Assembly (NCBI GenBank): GCA_036873135.1 | Contig: JAPTYO010000007.1 | Span: 26,208,763 to 26,272,762 of the forward strand | Direction of reading: 5' to 3' | Length of the DNA stretch: 64,000 nucleotides | Source: Clarkia xantiana subsp. parviflora | Taxonomy: Eukaryota > Streptophyta > Magnoliopsida > Myrtales > Onagraceae | Shown: positions 21,803-33,201 of the stretch, one piece after another | How the letters are laid out: every line of letters starts with the position of its first letter | Position numbering within the stretch: position 1 is the first letter of the stretch | Notes under the pieces: model-generated | The model's input: only the letters and a program-made list of their open reading frames with translations | The model's database searches: none | Told to the model about the DNA's origin: nothing | Translations under genes and position numbers: made by a program

Positions 21803-23825
21803 TTATAAGATGATCAGCCGAACTATTTGCCCCATAAACCGAAAAGCTTTTGTTGTTTCTTTCAGGCATTTGTTCTTCTCGTCACGTGACCAATGCTGCA
21901 TTCAGTGAAAATGAAATTCCAAAATGTCAACACACACCAAAATTTAATGGACACTAATCAGCTCTCAAGAAAAATTGATGGGCTATTGTACAGAACTACC
22001 TCTCCAAGAGCGTTCAGCTTCTGTCTCACACCTTTAAGCGACTCATTTGCATCTCCATCCCATTGACAGAACTCCAATTCCCTTCCTTTTAGTACTCTCT
22101 CAGAAACCTAGTTGATACTTCAATATTAACAGCACAAACCTCCAATAATACTTTTTTCAAAACTAAAATCAACAAAAAGAAGCGTCTATGAATAACTAAA
22201 TAGTAAATACATCTGCAATTCACATTAAACAGGGATAATTTCCTTGTCTTGTAAGAGGGTATAGCTCCTTCATTATAATTTCTATTGACAGTGGCCTTAT
22301 CATCTCTTCATTTGTCTAGCAGCATACAGTGGCTGCAGCATACTACTCAAACAACTACACTAATTGCAATTTACTCATGGACACTATTCACTTTCTAATT
22401 TTTCTGGCTTAAATTAGAAAAATATGTAACTTGGAGTATATGGGAATTCATCTGGAGTCGAGAAGGAAAAATGTTTAGATTGCTAAAAAAATGGCTATAT
22501 TGTAAGAGAAAAATCACCTGGTTGACTATCACTTGACCACCAACTATGTGGGAAAAGTATATATTATAGAAATGACAAAGGAATAACGGGGAACTCTTCT
22601 CTGCAAGTTCCTCCAAGTATTTGGCATAAGTAACACCTGGGTCGCTCGGCTGCGGAAGGGACATACCCTGATCCACAAACCACTGAAGATCTTTTGAAAT
22701 AGCAGCTGCTCGCTCCAATCCTGTCTTCCGGAAGTAAGCATCTGTTCATAAGTTCACTCATAGAGTTAACATATAACGCATACAAGATATATCAGAATAT
22801 GAAGACTTTTTCCAAGTACTTTGTCAAGCTAGAACACCAGTTAACCACAGAAGGACCAAGGAAGAGAATTAATCTCAAGAGTATTTCCACCATTTCTAGT
22901 AAAGCAAAAATGCTATCTTGTACTTCACAGCCACATTTGTCTTAATTAACCATACAATGAGTCTGAACTCTGAAGGAAATCATCACCTCTACCACTATGC
23001 TACCCAGAAAGTAAATAGCACCAACCGGAAATCGAGCCTATACGATAAGCATGCATTGAATCATGATCAGCTTAGGCCAGAGGTGCACCTAGATTAGAAA
23101 CTAGACAATGTTCATGTATTGAACCATGGCCATATTACATACATGGAATTGCTTAGATTAATGGCTAAATCAAACGAGGAGTTCCAGCAATTCAGTGATT
23201 TTGAAGCCAAGAAATGGAAATACTCACAAGCAACATCATCAGATTCATCAATAACCCGCTCGATAGTATCAAAGACCAGCTTACTATCCACCAAGTAGTT
23301 GACAAAACCTTCAACGCTGGGAATCCAAGTGTCGCCAGTCTCGGAAGAACCGCTATCATCTCCTCCTTCCTCTTCATCTCTTATGTCGCTGCTACTAGAT
23401 TTGCCGCCACTGCTGCTGGGGTTCTTGTGAACGTACTTGCCCTTGATGTTGCGGAGCCTCATGGCGACGAACCTCATTTCCCCCGTGATGCCCTCGGCCT
23501 CACCAGGGTAGAGCTTCCTGTACCTCGTCGTCTTCTTCTTCTTCTTCACCATCGGGGGCACCGTCGACATTGTGGTGGTCGAGGCATTGAAGCAGCGCAA
23601 TCCGTTCCGCGCTATGCGTGGCTGCTGTTTCTGAGTAAACAAGGAGGCGCTGGGTAGAGAAAATTGGCGAACGAGCGGCAAACTTGACATGAATGATGAC
23701 GGGGACGACGTTGTCATCGCCGGAGGCCGCAACTGTGGATTTCTTGCGGAATGTGGTTTCAACTTTGAAGTACTGGAAGGAGCCGAAGCAGTAATGATAC
23801 AAGTTCCGAAACAAAGTACCGACAT
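21803..23825 (-). CDS. HO2: Plastid heme oxygenase-like protein, HO2 type (4 exons, 340 aa)
   Basis: Exons: 23825-23228, 22741-22518, 22107-22000 and 21895-21803; GT-AG introns, 1023 nt in one frame. Residues 1-90 are Ser/Thr/Pro-rich and basic, like a chloroplast transit peptide. The core follows: RYRKLYPGEAEGITGEMRFV, an acidic insert (DEEEGGDDSGSSETGD, about 150-165), EGFVNYLVDSKLVFDTIER, then YAKYLEELAEKSSPLFLCHF, YFSHIVGGQVI, and the C-terminus HWSRDEKNKC…FRFMGQIVRLIIL. Canonical plant HO1 proteins have His in FVAMRLH as the proximal heme ligand; here it is Arg (FVAMRLR, Arg125). Together with the acidic insert this marks the HO2 class, known to lack normal heme-degrading activity. Met37 is an alternative start. 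The annotated ATG lies inside a 13-bp inverted repeat. Downstream gene on the same strand is 577 bp away. Confidence 0.95.
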
Positions 23826-23898
23826 GTTCCGACTTATCTACAGTGGCATATCATGTAATTTGTAACATTTATGGGTAAATTAATTGTCGGAACATGTC
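23821..23898 (-). promoter_or_regulatory. 13-bp perfect inverted repeat overlapping the HO2 start codon
   Basis: GACATGTTCCGAC at 23821-23833 is the exact reverse complement of GTCGGAACATGTC at 23886-23898. The first HO2 ATG (23823-23825) lies within one arm. If transcription begins upstream of 23898, the mRNA leader could form a 13-bp stem with a 52-nt loop that hides this AUG. Function is inferred only. Confidence 0.45.
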
Positions 23899-24401
23899 GG
23901 AACGTCTAGCATTTTCCAGAGCCTAAGAGGAGTAGAGCCGGCGGCCAACAGAATTCGGCTTGTCTGTTGGATTTAAGTTATGAGAACCAAGCCAGGACAC
24001 GATGGCAAAATGGGCCGAAAAAAGTCCGACTTTATAAAAGGTTAAAATATTCTTCCTCAAACTCCCAAAAACCATCAATTTAGCCCTAATAGATTGTGTA
24101 GCGTACCAACCAGGTCGCCAGTTTTGCCACTTTCCTTCTATATATTTATTCAGTGAATGCTCATTCATTCATTCTCAAGGACAACCAAGCAGACATGGGC
24201 AGACTTGAGATTTGGTTACATGAATGAATACCGATTTACAAACTCACAAAACGTAAAAAATTAAATTTTATTTACAAGATCTATCTATTATCCCCCGAAA
24301 AGGGGGCCCTTCTGTAGAGAATTCAATCTGCTGGTAGAATATTTGCCTTCGAACTTACGCTCTCATCTCTCTGCCATGGATATGAAGAAATACCTCGCTC
24401 G

Positions 24402-27400
24402 TCAAGTGTAGTGAGATTTAAGCTTCCGAAGGAACTCCAAGGTCTCTGTGTATGAAGGATCGGTTCGGCTTAGTGGCTTACACGAGTTTATATGGTCTGT
24501 TGACTCTAATACCTGCATCATTCAATTTTTCGTAAGACTTAGTACAGCATTTGGCAACACCGGGCACCAGCATTTCTGTTCCTACACTAAACAGTCTCTT
24601 TACGCAGAGGATAGCCGGTTAAGATTCTAACAGACAAGATTTCCTAGAATGTTTCGAACATTTCAAGACAGGTCACAGCCTAGACCATCAAGAAGTTAGA
24701 TACTTACCACGAGTTCACCAAATCCAGGATACGCGGATTCAATGGGTACAATTTCCATCCGAAAGGCCCATCCTCCATAACCTTCAACTATTGGAGTCAC
24801 TTTAGTCTGCGAAAATGATTCAATGCTTGCTCATCAGCTTCGGACAGCATTGCATCGTCATTACCAAACAGAACTGAATAAACTTAGCTACCCCTTGTCC
24901 ATTTAAAGAAAAAGAAAATACCTCACAGAAACTAAGTACATCAAGCATTCCCTTCTTGTGAAATTGGTGAATGAAGTCATTCAGCTCTACCAATCTAGGC
25001 GACCCACTTCTAAGCTCTCCTATCTGCAAACAAATACAACCATGCAATACCCTCAACCTCAGTTACCTAAAAGGATCAAGTTTCAAGCACAAAGAGATAC
25101 TAGTTCACTAACTGTTGGGGCAGGGCGAAGCACTAGACCCATTCGCCAAGGCATATCTGCGAGTTTGCTGCCAAAGTGTGGACAGCTGTAGAAAACCTGA
25201 CAACATCGTCCAGACTGACTCAATAAGAATTTGTCTTGCGAATGAATAAACCTTGTCAACAATCTTTCATAAAGGAAGGACAATCTAGTTTTGCAATTTG
25301 TTAAAAAAAAAAAAAAATTATCTTTTACACATGATTGATAGTAGAATTGTTAATTTTGCCACAATGAATGAAGATCTCTTTTCGAGTGAGGAAGGTAATT
25401 GGTAATAAGTGAATATACCACTCCAACAGTGTTATTCACAAGATTATCAATGTTTTCAGACTTTGCTTTGAAGAGCAGCTGCTTCACAACCAAGCCTCCC
25501 ATGCTGCCACAAAAAGAAAATAGAGATTTAATTAACACGACTGACCTAAAGCTAGCTAACAATATACTATAGTCTCTGCATTTTCTGGGGGATAACAAGC
25601 CTAAAATCTAAAGCAATTCGAAATGCACCACACATACACCATGAAAAATGGAGCCTTTACACTTGAACAGCTTAAATACCTGTGGGTCACAAACACCACT
25701 GGTCGGTTTCCAATCCCAGCAGCCACTAACTTCTGTAGCAGCATGGAACTCACCTCCTACATCCAGATATACAAATTGATACTTTCATTATTAAATCATT
25801 CAAAAAAAGTATTTCAATTGACTAAGCAGAATCATAAACCATAAATTGCAGATATGTGAACTACTTCAGAAAAAAGGACTTTCTCATAGAAGAAATGTTC
25901 TTCTGCACTCCAAAGTCAAAACCACGTAAACAAAGTGGGCCTCATAAAATTTTGAATATTGAACAGCTTCGTCCACTCATAAAATTTTGAATATTGAACA
26001 GCTTCGTCCAATAAAAAAACACAAGCTTGGAGATCATCATGGCACTAACCTGTAGAGGAAGGCTAGCTCCAGACCACTGGGTAAGATTTGTCTGCAAGAA
26101 ATGTTGATAATATATGTGAAGCCAATGACACCATTAAATAATAGTAAGACATCTACATTAGAAGAGAATGAAGGTGGTCAAATTCTACCAACAAGAAGAA
26201 GAAAATCGGTGAAGTCCCCAACTTAATTATTATCCTTTATGAATCACCAATTCCATCAGATACAAACCTTATATTTGATGGAAAACATACGGGCTTCAGG
26301 GAAATCATTAGAAAGCCATTCACCTGGCCAGAATGTTCCTTGCTTCCCAGCCTCTTGATCAATTTTCTCAACCAAACCAGACTTTGTGGAAGATTTGTCC
26401 TCCGATATGCGCCATGTCTTGAAAGGGCCACCCCGCAGGCCATGCACAAAAACTACATCTAATGAAGGGCTTGACGACACTACACTCTGATGAGACACAT
26501 CAAGATAGCTACCCGGTGTTTCTCCATTTGGAGCTCTTTCCATAGAGTCATCAATAGAGTCATTGGAAGATGAATTATTCTTGGTAATACAGTTCCAGTG
26601 AGGTAATTCAGGATTAATTAAGAAGAGTGCATCACCATATCTAGGACAAATGTCCCCTCCACTTGCATGGCCAGACTTTGTGTCAGTGCTGATCTGGTCT
26701 TTGCACGATATATTCAGCAAGGTTGCCCTGGCATAACTTTGAAGTTTTAGGTCACTGCAACCCGGGACTTCCCCTCTAGCACAATCTTCAAGCCATTTAC
26801 ACCAGGCTCCATCTTCTTGTATGACTTTCTGGACCTCCGGAAGAAGTGAAATGATCGTTAAGAGACGAGCCGCATGCCTTCTCATGTGCGCTGTAGGTGT
26901 GACCCTAAGACTAGAAGTATCACTGCTAGATGTAGTACTGGAAGATTCGGGGGAATTATTTGGAGCCCTCTCTTGCGCTTCGGGGGCTCTTGAGGCATCA
27001 TAGGCTTCAGTAGCCGCCAGTTTCTCATAATCATCACGCAATAAAAAGCGGCGCAGCAAACACAGAATGCCTAATTGAGTTAATTTTTCTTGAGAAGAAG
27101 AATCTTGGATACATACACCAGTAAGTGCTTTAACTGCTTTAAGGGTTGCTAATGCAGAATCTGCAGCATTAATTTTGGGATAGCTATCTTTCTTCAGATT
27201 CTTCAGTGGTAGGACAAAGGGTTCAAGAGAGAGGAGATCTGCTAATGGGAATGTATCAACAGATTCTGCAGCTGCCCCAACCTGATTTCGAGCGAGAGTA
27301 ACAACAGCACTGGCTAATTGATTGGCAATTTGTCCAGCTGATTGCATATTAGACTGATCGATCTGAACCTGCATAATAAGATTGTAACAGTAGCATTAAG

Positions 27401-30108
27401 GACAGTGCAACATTATGGTGTGAGCAATTGAAAGAATCGCTCATCAAACTTATTAAAGCGCAGCAAATTTAACAAAACATCTTTAGGATAACAATCAGAG
27501 GAAAGCAATGTATCTTCACCTTCACTTTGTCATTTCTTGGTTGAGCACTTCCTTTAGCTGATGATTTTTTATTGGATCCCACAATCTCAGAAAGCAAGAC
27601 AGCAAGCCATGCTTGAGATATTGGTACTGATAATGGCCCATGATCTTCAAGAATCCGTGAGAGAATTGTCATGGCAGAAGATCTCACCGTGTCACAGGAA
27701 GTTCCACCAGAAACCCATCGAAGCAATATCCCTGACCATCTTTGACTCTCATCAAGAGATAAATGCATGTCGCAGGTAAAGAGCAACTCTACAGCCTTCA
27801 CCAAAACTTCTTGAACTTCTATGTGCTTTGTCGTATCCTTTGCCATATCTCTCAACAGATGCAGACCTTTCTCCATCACAATTTTCTGTGCATTGGGACT
27901 TCTCTCAACAGAAACCAGAAATGCTGACAATGCAGCCTGAGCCAAAGGAATATCATCGTTCTTAGTTGCTTGAGATCCAGTTGAAAGAAGACATGAGCTC
28001 CAATCTGGGACAGAATCATTCAAAGGCAAATTACGATCCTCCAGCAGCAAACGGGCCACTAGGCTCCCATGCCATTTAACAGATCTCTCAGGTGCCATCA
28101 AAGCAGTCATGATGGCATTTCCGTCTTCATCCAACTCTTGAATATGAGATCTATTAGCTTCTGATGCCATTGCCCAATTTGCTAATGCCCATGCAGCAAA
28201 AGGTACAGCCACATGTTCATAATGCAGATCATCCCAAAGACCAGGAACAACAGCAGATGAACCAGTAGATTGCGGTAACGAATTACTGAAGTTGTTATGA
28301 AACAGTACATTTCTGGGAGCATCTCTAGGCCCTCCATGATCAGGTCCATCTCCACCTGAGCCATTAGTTCTTGCAAGCCCTAAAACTGTAGTGCCTTCAA
28401 TTATCTTAATACCAATCCCCTTGAGGCCCTTATCACCATTGTCATCATCTTCATCATTTTGGGGATCCATATGTAATCCGCCTTCCTCAATTACTTGAAT
28501 AGCTGCAGCTATATCCCTCATATTCGCATTTTTAGGCAAGATGGGCTTAAATGACGCAGTATCCAGAACATTACAATTGGAAGTAACAATATCCATTATG
28601 GCTGCCACAAGCATGCTCCTACCTTTCAAAGAATCAGAAAGATCGAATGAACTACGTCTGGTTTGCTGCTCCCAGAAAATACAATATATTAATGGCTATA
28701 CTGAATTAGCTCAAAGATAACAAAGGAAACGCGCCCAAACAAAAAAACTCTTATTTCTACTTCATGACTGTTAAAGTTGTAACTTTCAACGATCAAAGTA
28801 AGCAGAATAGAAGCTACAGATAGCCAACGATCGAGACCAAATAAGAAGCCCTTGTTAATAGTATATATATATTTTTGTGATTGGAATTGAAGCAAATTAG
28901 ATATCTTTATAGATTGCCAATATCCCCCACTTTTCAGGTCTCAAACCAAATGTTTTTCAGTCTCAAACTACATGTTCTATAGCTTCAAATATCCCCTATG
29001 CTAATTATTTCACGGAAAGCAAGAACATAGAAAATCATGATTAAAAGCCAGCGGGCAGACGACATTATAATGTCAAGCAACTCCAACACGACGATGATGC
29101 TAAAATTAACTCACGAGAACTAGGACAGAAACTCAAACTGTTAAACCCAAAATTTTGAAATCTTTACACTAGAAAAACAGAAGCTTAAAGACAAAACGAA
29201 TAGATCACCTTTTTCGATCTCTGAGGCTGACAGGAAAAGATAAACCTCAGCAGATTGGGCACGGCATGAGGCCTCCCAAGGACGACCTCACAGACGCCAG
29301 GGTCAGCAATTAAGTAGGCGAGAGCCCTGGCAGATTCAGCCTGAGTCCTACATCCATCCCGTGGGGAAGCCACGGTCTCAAGAAGCCAGTCAACCACAGC
29401 ACCACCGCCGGCTCCGACGATGGCCAACCTCCGGTTGGCATTGGCAGCAGAAATGTCAGCAAGCAAGGCGGCAACGCGGAGCTCAAATCCAGCCCGGACC
29501 TCATGATTCGCAGAAGACAGAACCGACCTCAATGACTGCCAGAGCACAGAGGTGGCGGCACCGGTCTGCTTGAGGTGATGATAAACCCTTCTGAGGGAAT
29601 CGTTAGATTTATGGAGCGAGCTCTCAACGGCAGAGTATAGGGGACTAGTGCTATGGCCTCCAGGACTATCGCGCTCATCCGATTGGGTTACAGCGGCAGA
29701 GGCAATGACTGCAGCAAGGAGGGTAGCGGACAGAGCGAGCGCCGATTTACGCACAAGAGACGAAGGAGCATCAGGCGGGGAGAGAGCAGACGAAAAAGGC
29801 TGGGGAAGGATCGAAGACGGTGGCGGCGACAGGCGTTGGTGCTGATGGGTTGGAAGTTCGTTAGGGCTGTTACCTGAGGAGGTGGAGGAAGTGAGCAGAC
29901 GATGGTTGGTTAAACGCAAATGGCGGCGGCTCTGGAGGCGGATGCAGTGGCTGAGCATGATTTCTGATACCGGATTCCGGTTGAAGAGTTGAATTGGATT
30001 TGGTTTCAAGGATTTTGTGGATCTTCTGACATTTTCGGGAGAAGAGGAGAGATGGGGTGGCGGGAGAGAATTCCGGGAGAGAGAAGAGAAGACGGTTACG
30101 AACAGCAC
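24402..30108 (-). CDS. SERAC1-like protein: armadillo-type N-terminal region plus alpha/beta-hydrolase (10 exons, 1248 aa)
   Basis: Exons: 30108-29209, 28665-27520, 27368-26268, 26091-26050, 25756-25680, 25503-25419, 25196-25113, 25023-24922, 24806-24708 and 24512-24402; GT-AG introns, 3747 nt in one frame. The N-terminal two thirds is alpha-helical and Leu/Ala-rich, as in armadillo-type solenoids, with an acidic stretch (QNDEDDDNGDKG). The C-terminal part is a lipase-like fold: LDVVFVHGLRGG (oxyanion HG near 991), THSMGG with nucleophile Ser1089, and STDHINSC with probable catalytic His1219. The Ser is split between exons 5 and 6. Family knowledge: animal SERAC1 acts in phosphatidylglycerol remodelling at mitochondria/ER contacts; a similar lipid role here is inference. 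Met51 (29958) begins MLSHCIRLQSRRHLRL, a good organellar presequence, and may be the real start (1198 aa). Confidence 0.92.
25941..26010. repeat. Exact 35-bp tandem duplication in an intron
   Basis: Two head-to-tail copies of a 35-bp unit beginning CTCATAAAATTTTGAATATT, at 25941-25975 and 25976-26010, in the intron between exons 4 and 5 of the SERAC1-like gene. Confidence 0.95.
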
Positions 30109-30161
30109 ACCGCAAGCATATTCGGCGAAGGCGGAATTATTGAGCAGCGGGTGTGAATAAA

Positions 30162-30227
30162 TGGGCCTCTTAGCCCATTATTCGTGGGCTGTAAAGCTTT
30201 TACAGCCCACGCATAATGGGCTAAGAG
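30162..30227 (-). promoter_or_regulatory. Palindromic cluster of site II (TGGGCY) elements upstream of the SERAC1-like gene
   Basis: Five TGGGCC/TGGGCT (or complementary AGCCCA) words occur at 30162, 30172, 30185, 30204 and 30217. Four of them lie in a 29-bp inverted repeat with one mismatch (arms 30167-30195 and 30199-30227, CTCTTAGCCCATTATTCG…). Site II elements are known TCP-factor targets in promoters of plant nuclear genes for mitochondrial and ribosomal proteins. The position, 54-119 bp upstream of the first ATG, fits a core promoter. Confidence 0.6.
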
Positions 30228-30414
30228 AGCAATTATCAGTAAAACCTGTCTGTGATCAAATCAAACATCTCGAAACGTTCTAATTATATTGACATCTCAC
30301 CCAAAAATTAAAATGAAAGAGATCTCAACATGCCGTTTGTGGGGGAAGATGCCGATTCCAAAAATGGAAGACAGAGCAAAGAGACAGTGGTCGGTTAGGA
30401 TTTAATCATACAAT

Positions 30415-30640
30415 ACAATTAACTGAGGCACGTGCGCTCTCCTTAAGGTAATTTCGCCCCACCTTACCCTCAGGCTATGCAACGAGGTTTAATATGTAAC
30501 GAGGTTTAACACAATGGGCGATCACCTCCCAGGATACAACAGTGTTATTGACCCGAATCGTTCACACAATTCGGTCAACCGAACCGAACAATACCAGAAC
30601 TCAAACAAGAATAATAGACCAAAATAACGCTACGAAATTT
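30415..30640 (-). mobile_element. Degraded Copia LTR fragment of the 31.8-38.4 kb family
   Basis: Matches the LTR block GAGGC.CGTGCTGATCACGG/CTCCTTAAGGCAATTTCGCC, then GGGCGATCACCTCCCAGGAT.CAACAGTGT and CGACCGAACCGAAC-type sequence, with many substitutions and an internal duplication (AACGAGGTTTAA twice near 30480-30510). No TSD recognised. Confidence 0.7.
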
Positions 30641-31006
30641 TAAATAAAACCGTAATTTGAAAAGCCATCTTCACAGAGGTGCATGCGACGACTTGATGAA
30701 GTGAGACAACGAAGAGTGTTAATGAAGATGGCAACTCAACGGAAGGATTGCCACAACTGTCGAAGATCTGCCCGGACTTGATGGACTGGATTTTGACCAT
30801 TGTTGAGACAATACGAAGAATGGTACATTCCAATACTTTTCATACGGCAGCCAAGCCTTATTTACATATATCTTATAGCTAGCTAGGACGCCGCCATATG
30901 TATGAATTAGGAAGGGTGTATATATATTATATAATATATATATATATATAAAATAAAATACAGCAACCATTTATTTGGCAAGATTGCTTGTCTATAAATA
31001 TGGAAA

Positions 31007-31133
31007 ATATACTCTTGCAAACCTTGTAATATGGTGTGGTGGTTCAGCGCCTCATCCCTTAACCAGAGGTCAGGAGTTCAAACTCCGCTAGTGACCATGG
31101 GAATGGAAAAAATGCAATGTATATACTCTTGCA
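31007..31133 (+). mobile_element. Short tRNA-like SINE insertion with 13-bp TSD
   Basis: An exact 13-bp direct repeat, ATATACTCTTGCA, occurs at 31007-31019 and 31121-31133. The ~100 bp between them contains a box A-like GGTGTGGTGGTTCAGCGCC and a box B-like GGAGTTCAAACTCC, spaced about 40 bp apart as in tRNA-derived promoters. An A-rich 3' part (GGAATGGAAAAAATGC) follows. The size is small for a plant SINE, so it may be 3'-truncated or a simple retroposon. Confidence 0.55.
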
Positions 31134-31850
31134 CAGATCACAAAGTGCAATGTATCTGGACACAATTAGAATGTAACCTCGGTTTGCAAATTTAGGCAAC
31201 CATCAATTTCCCGTTTTGTATAACCGGACCCGCGTGAGGTACTTCAATTACTATTCACAATTTATGTGATGGCTCATATGTCATTCACTAAGACTATTGG
31301 GACACACTGTCAGGCCCAATTGTCCAACAATAACTACCCACTCTATTAGTATAATATATATAGCTGATGATATGAGTATGACATAGTTGGTTGGTTGTGA
31401 GTTTTTTTTTTTTTTTTGTAATATGTGAGTATAATATATATAATTTTTTTAGTTAATTACCAACTTGTCAGTAGATACTTGCGGACAAGTTGCTAACTCT
31501 CCTAAATATTACTTATCATCCCAACATAATTGGTTATATAGGTTGCATATGATTAAAGAAAACTCGGAAAAAATTGACTAAAATTGTGGAAAATGCCTCA
31601 ATCATACAATCATTCATAAGCAACCACATATCCGAAATTATAAAATTTCATCAAAACATAAGAATCATTCTAAGAATTTTTGTTTTTCTTTGAGGGTAAT
31701 TTCATCATTTTAAGTATGATTCCTATGTACTTTTTTTTCGAAAATTTGAACAACAGAAAAATAACTATTCAACTTAATTTTCTTCATCTCTTTCACTATC
31801 ATCGTGCCATGATTACACCGCAATCAACTCTAAATATACAATGCAAATAG

Positions 31851-32642
31851 TGTTGGCAAATATCAGGGTCAAGACTGCAAAACACAAAAGTTGAGGGATC
31901 AATTTGCAATATTTGAAACTTCAGGGACTAAAACGTAAATAGTCAAATTTCGAGTTCTTACATATAAGTATACCGAATTATCATGCAAGATATTAACAAC
32001 TCCGAAATCACACGTAAATTCGAAAAAGACGAAAACATGATTTTAATACTGAGGCCCGTGCTGATCACGGTCTCCTTAAGGCAATTTCGCCCCACTCCAC
32101 CCTCGAGTTATGCAAAGGAGTTTAAACACGGGGCGATCACCTCCCAGGATTCAACAGTGTCGTCAAATCGTGTTATGCACGAAACACGCTTGACCGAACC
32201 GAACTCAATACCTGAACACAACAGGATTTTAATAGAGATGCCGACGACGACGGCAGAAAATCAATAAAGAACAGATTGTAGGACCTGAATGAATAAAATA
32301 AGCAGATACTATAACCTGATAACGCAGTGGCAGATAAACTCGGAGAGGTAGGAACTCAGAGAGAAATGAGAGAATGAATTTGTGAGGTGTATTCAAATGT
32401 GAATGATTGATGTTGTATTTATAGGGCAGACAGGCTCATTCTGCATTAAATTCGAGATTTAGCAGAATATTCTCGACATTAATTCTGTCCAAAATTGGAT
32501 ACATTAATTGCATCACATTAATCTTGAAATATATTCTGTCCAAAAATAAATTTTTCGGATTCAATGTATCTTGACAATTGTCATTCACCTCACATGGGCT
32601 AAGGCAAGCCCATTAAGGCCAAAAAAGGCCTTACGGCTAACA
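31851..32642 (-). repeat. 3' LTR of Copia element 1
   Basis: 792 bp. Contains the minus-strand TATA signal CTATAAATAC (about 32413-32424). Shares the CTCCTTAAGGCAATTTCGCC and GGGCGATCACCTCCCAGGAT blocks with the LTRs of element 2 (opposite orientation). Confidence 0.95.
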
Positions 32643-33201
32643 ATCCCCCACATGAATGGAAATTGGAAACCTAACGGTAGCTCTAGACTCGAAAGTTGTG
32701 TTCAACGGTCAATACCTGCAAAGGATAGGTAGGGGTATCCCCTTTGAACCTACCCCTTGTGAGATCATGCCTTCTCTACTGACTGGTCGGTAGACGCGAT
32801 GTCCTTGAACCGACTGTCGTTGGTGTAAATGACGACATAACCCACACAGATACCTTCCTAGTATAGTTCGGTTCACGCCCTGTGATCCCTAGGCCCTGGA
32901 TCACTAGCCTGGTTCTGCAAGCGTTTCTAAGAGTTGCGCCCTCAACAACTCCTTTCGAAGCGGCCCCACTTCTTACTCGCATAGGTGATTCTATGTCTCA
33001 AGAGCATCATCACGACTCTGAGTTCTCCTTACGAATCATTAAAAGCTTTGCTTGTGAGTATCAACAACGGCTAAAGCTTAACCTCATCTTCATCACTGTT
33101 TGCATCATAGGAATGGGCTCGGGGTTTGACCCCCACAGTGACCACACCCACCCTTGTGATTAGGTTGTCCCATTGAACCAAGTTCTTGGGATCTCCAGTC
33201 A

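Noticed and set aside
23923..24168. 81-codon frame between the HO2-like and SERAC1-like genes
   Set aside because: No motif; the region is promoter and 3' UTR space between two well-defined genes.
32776..32982. Conserved 68-codon frame found in both Copia elements (also 47440-47646)
   Set aside because: It lies between RNase H and the polypurine tract, with no domain; similarity reflects shared element descent.
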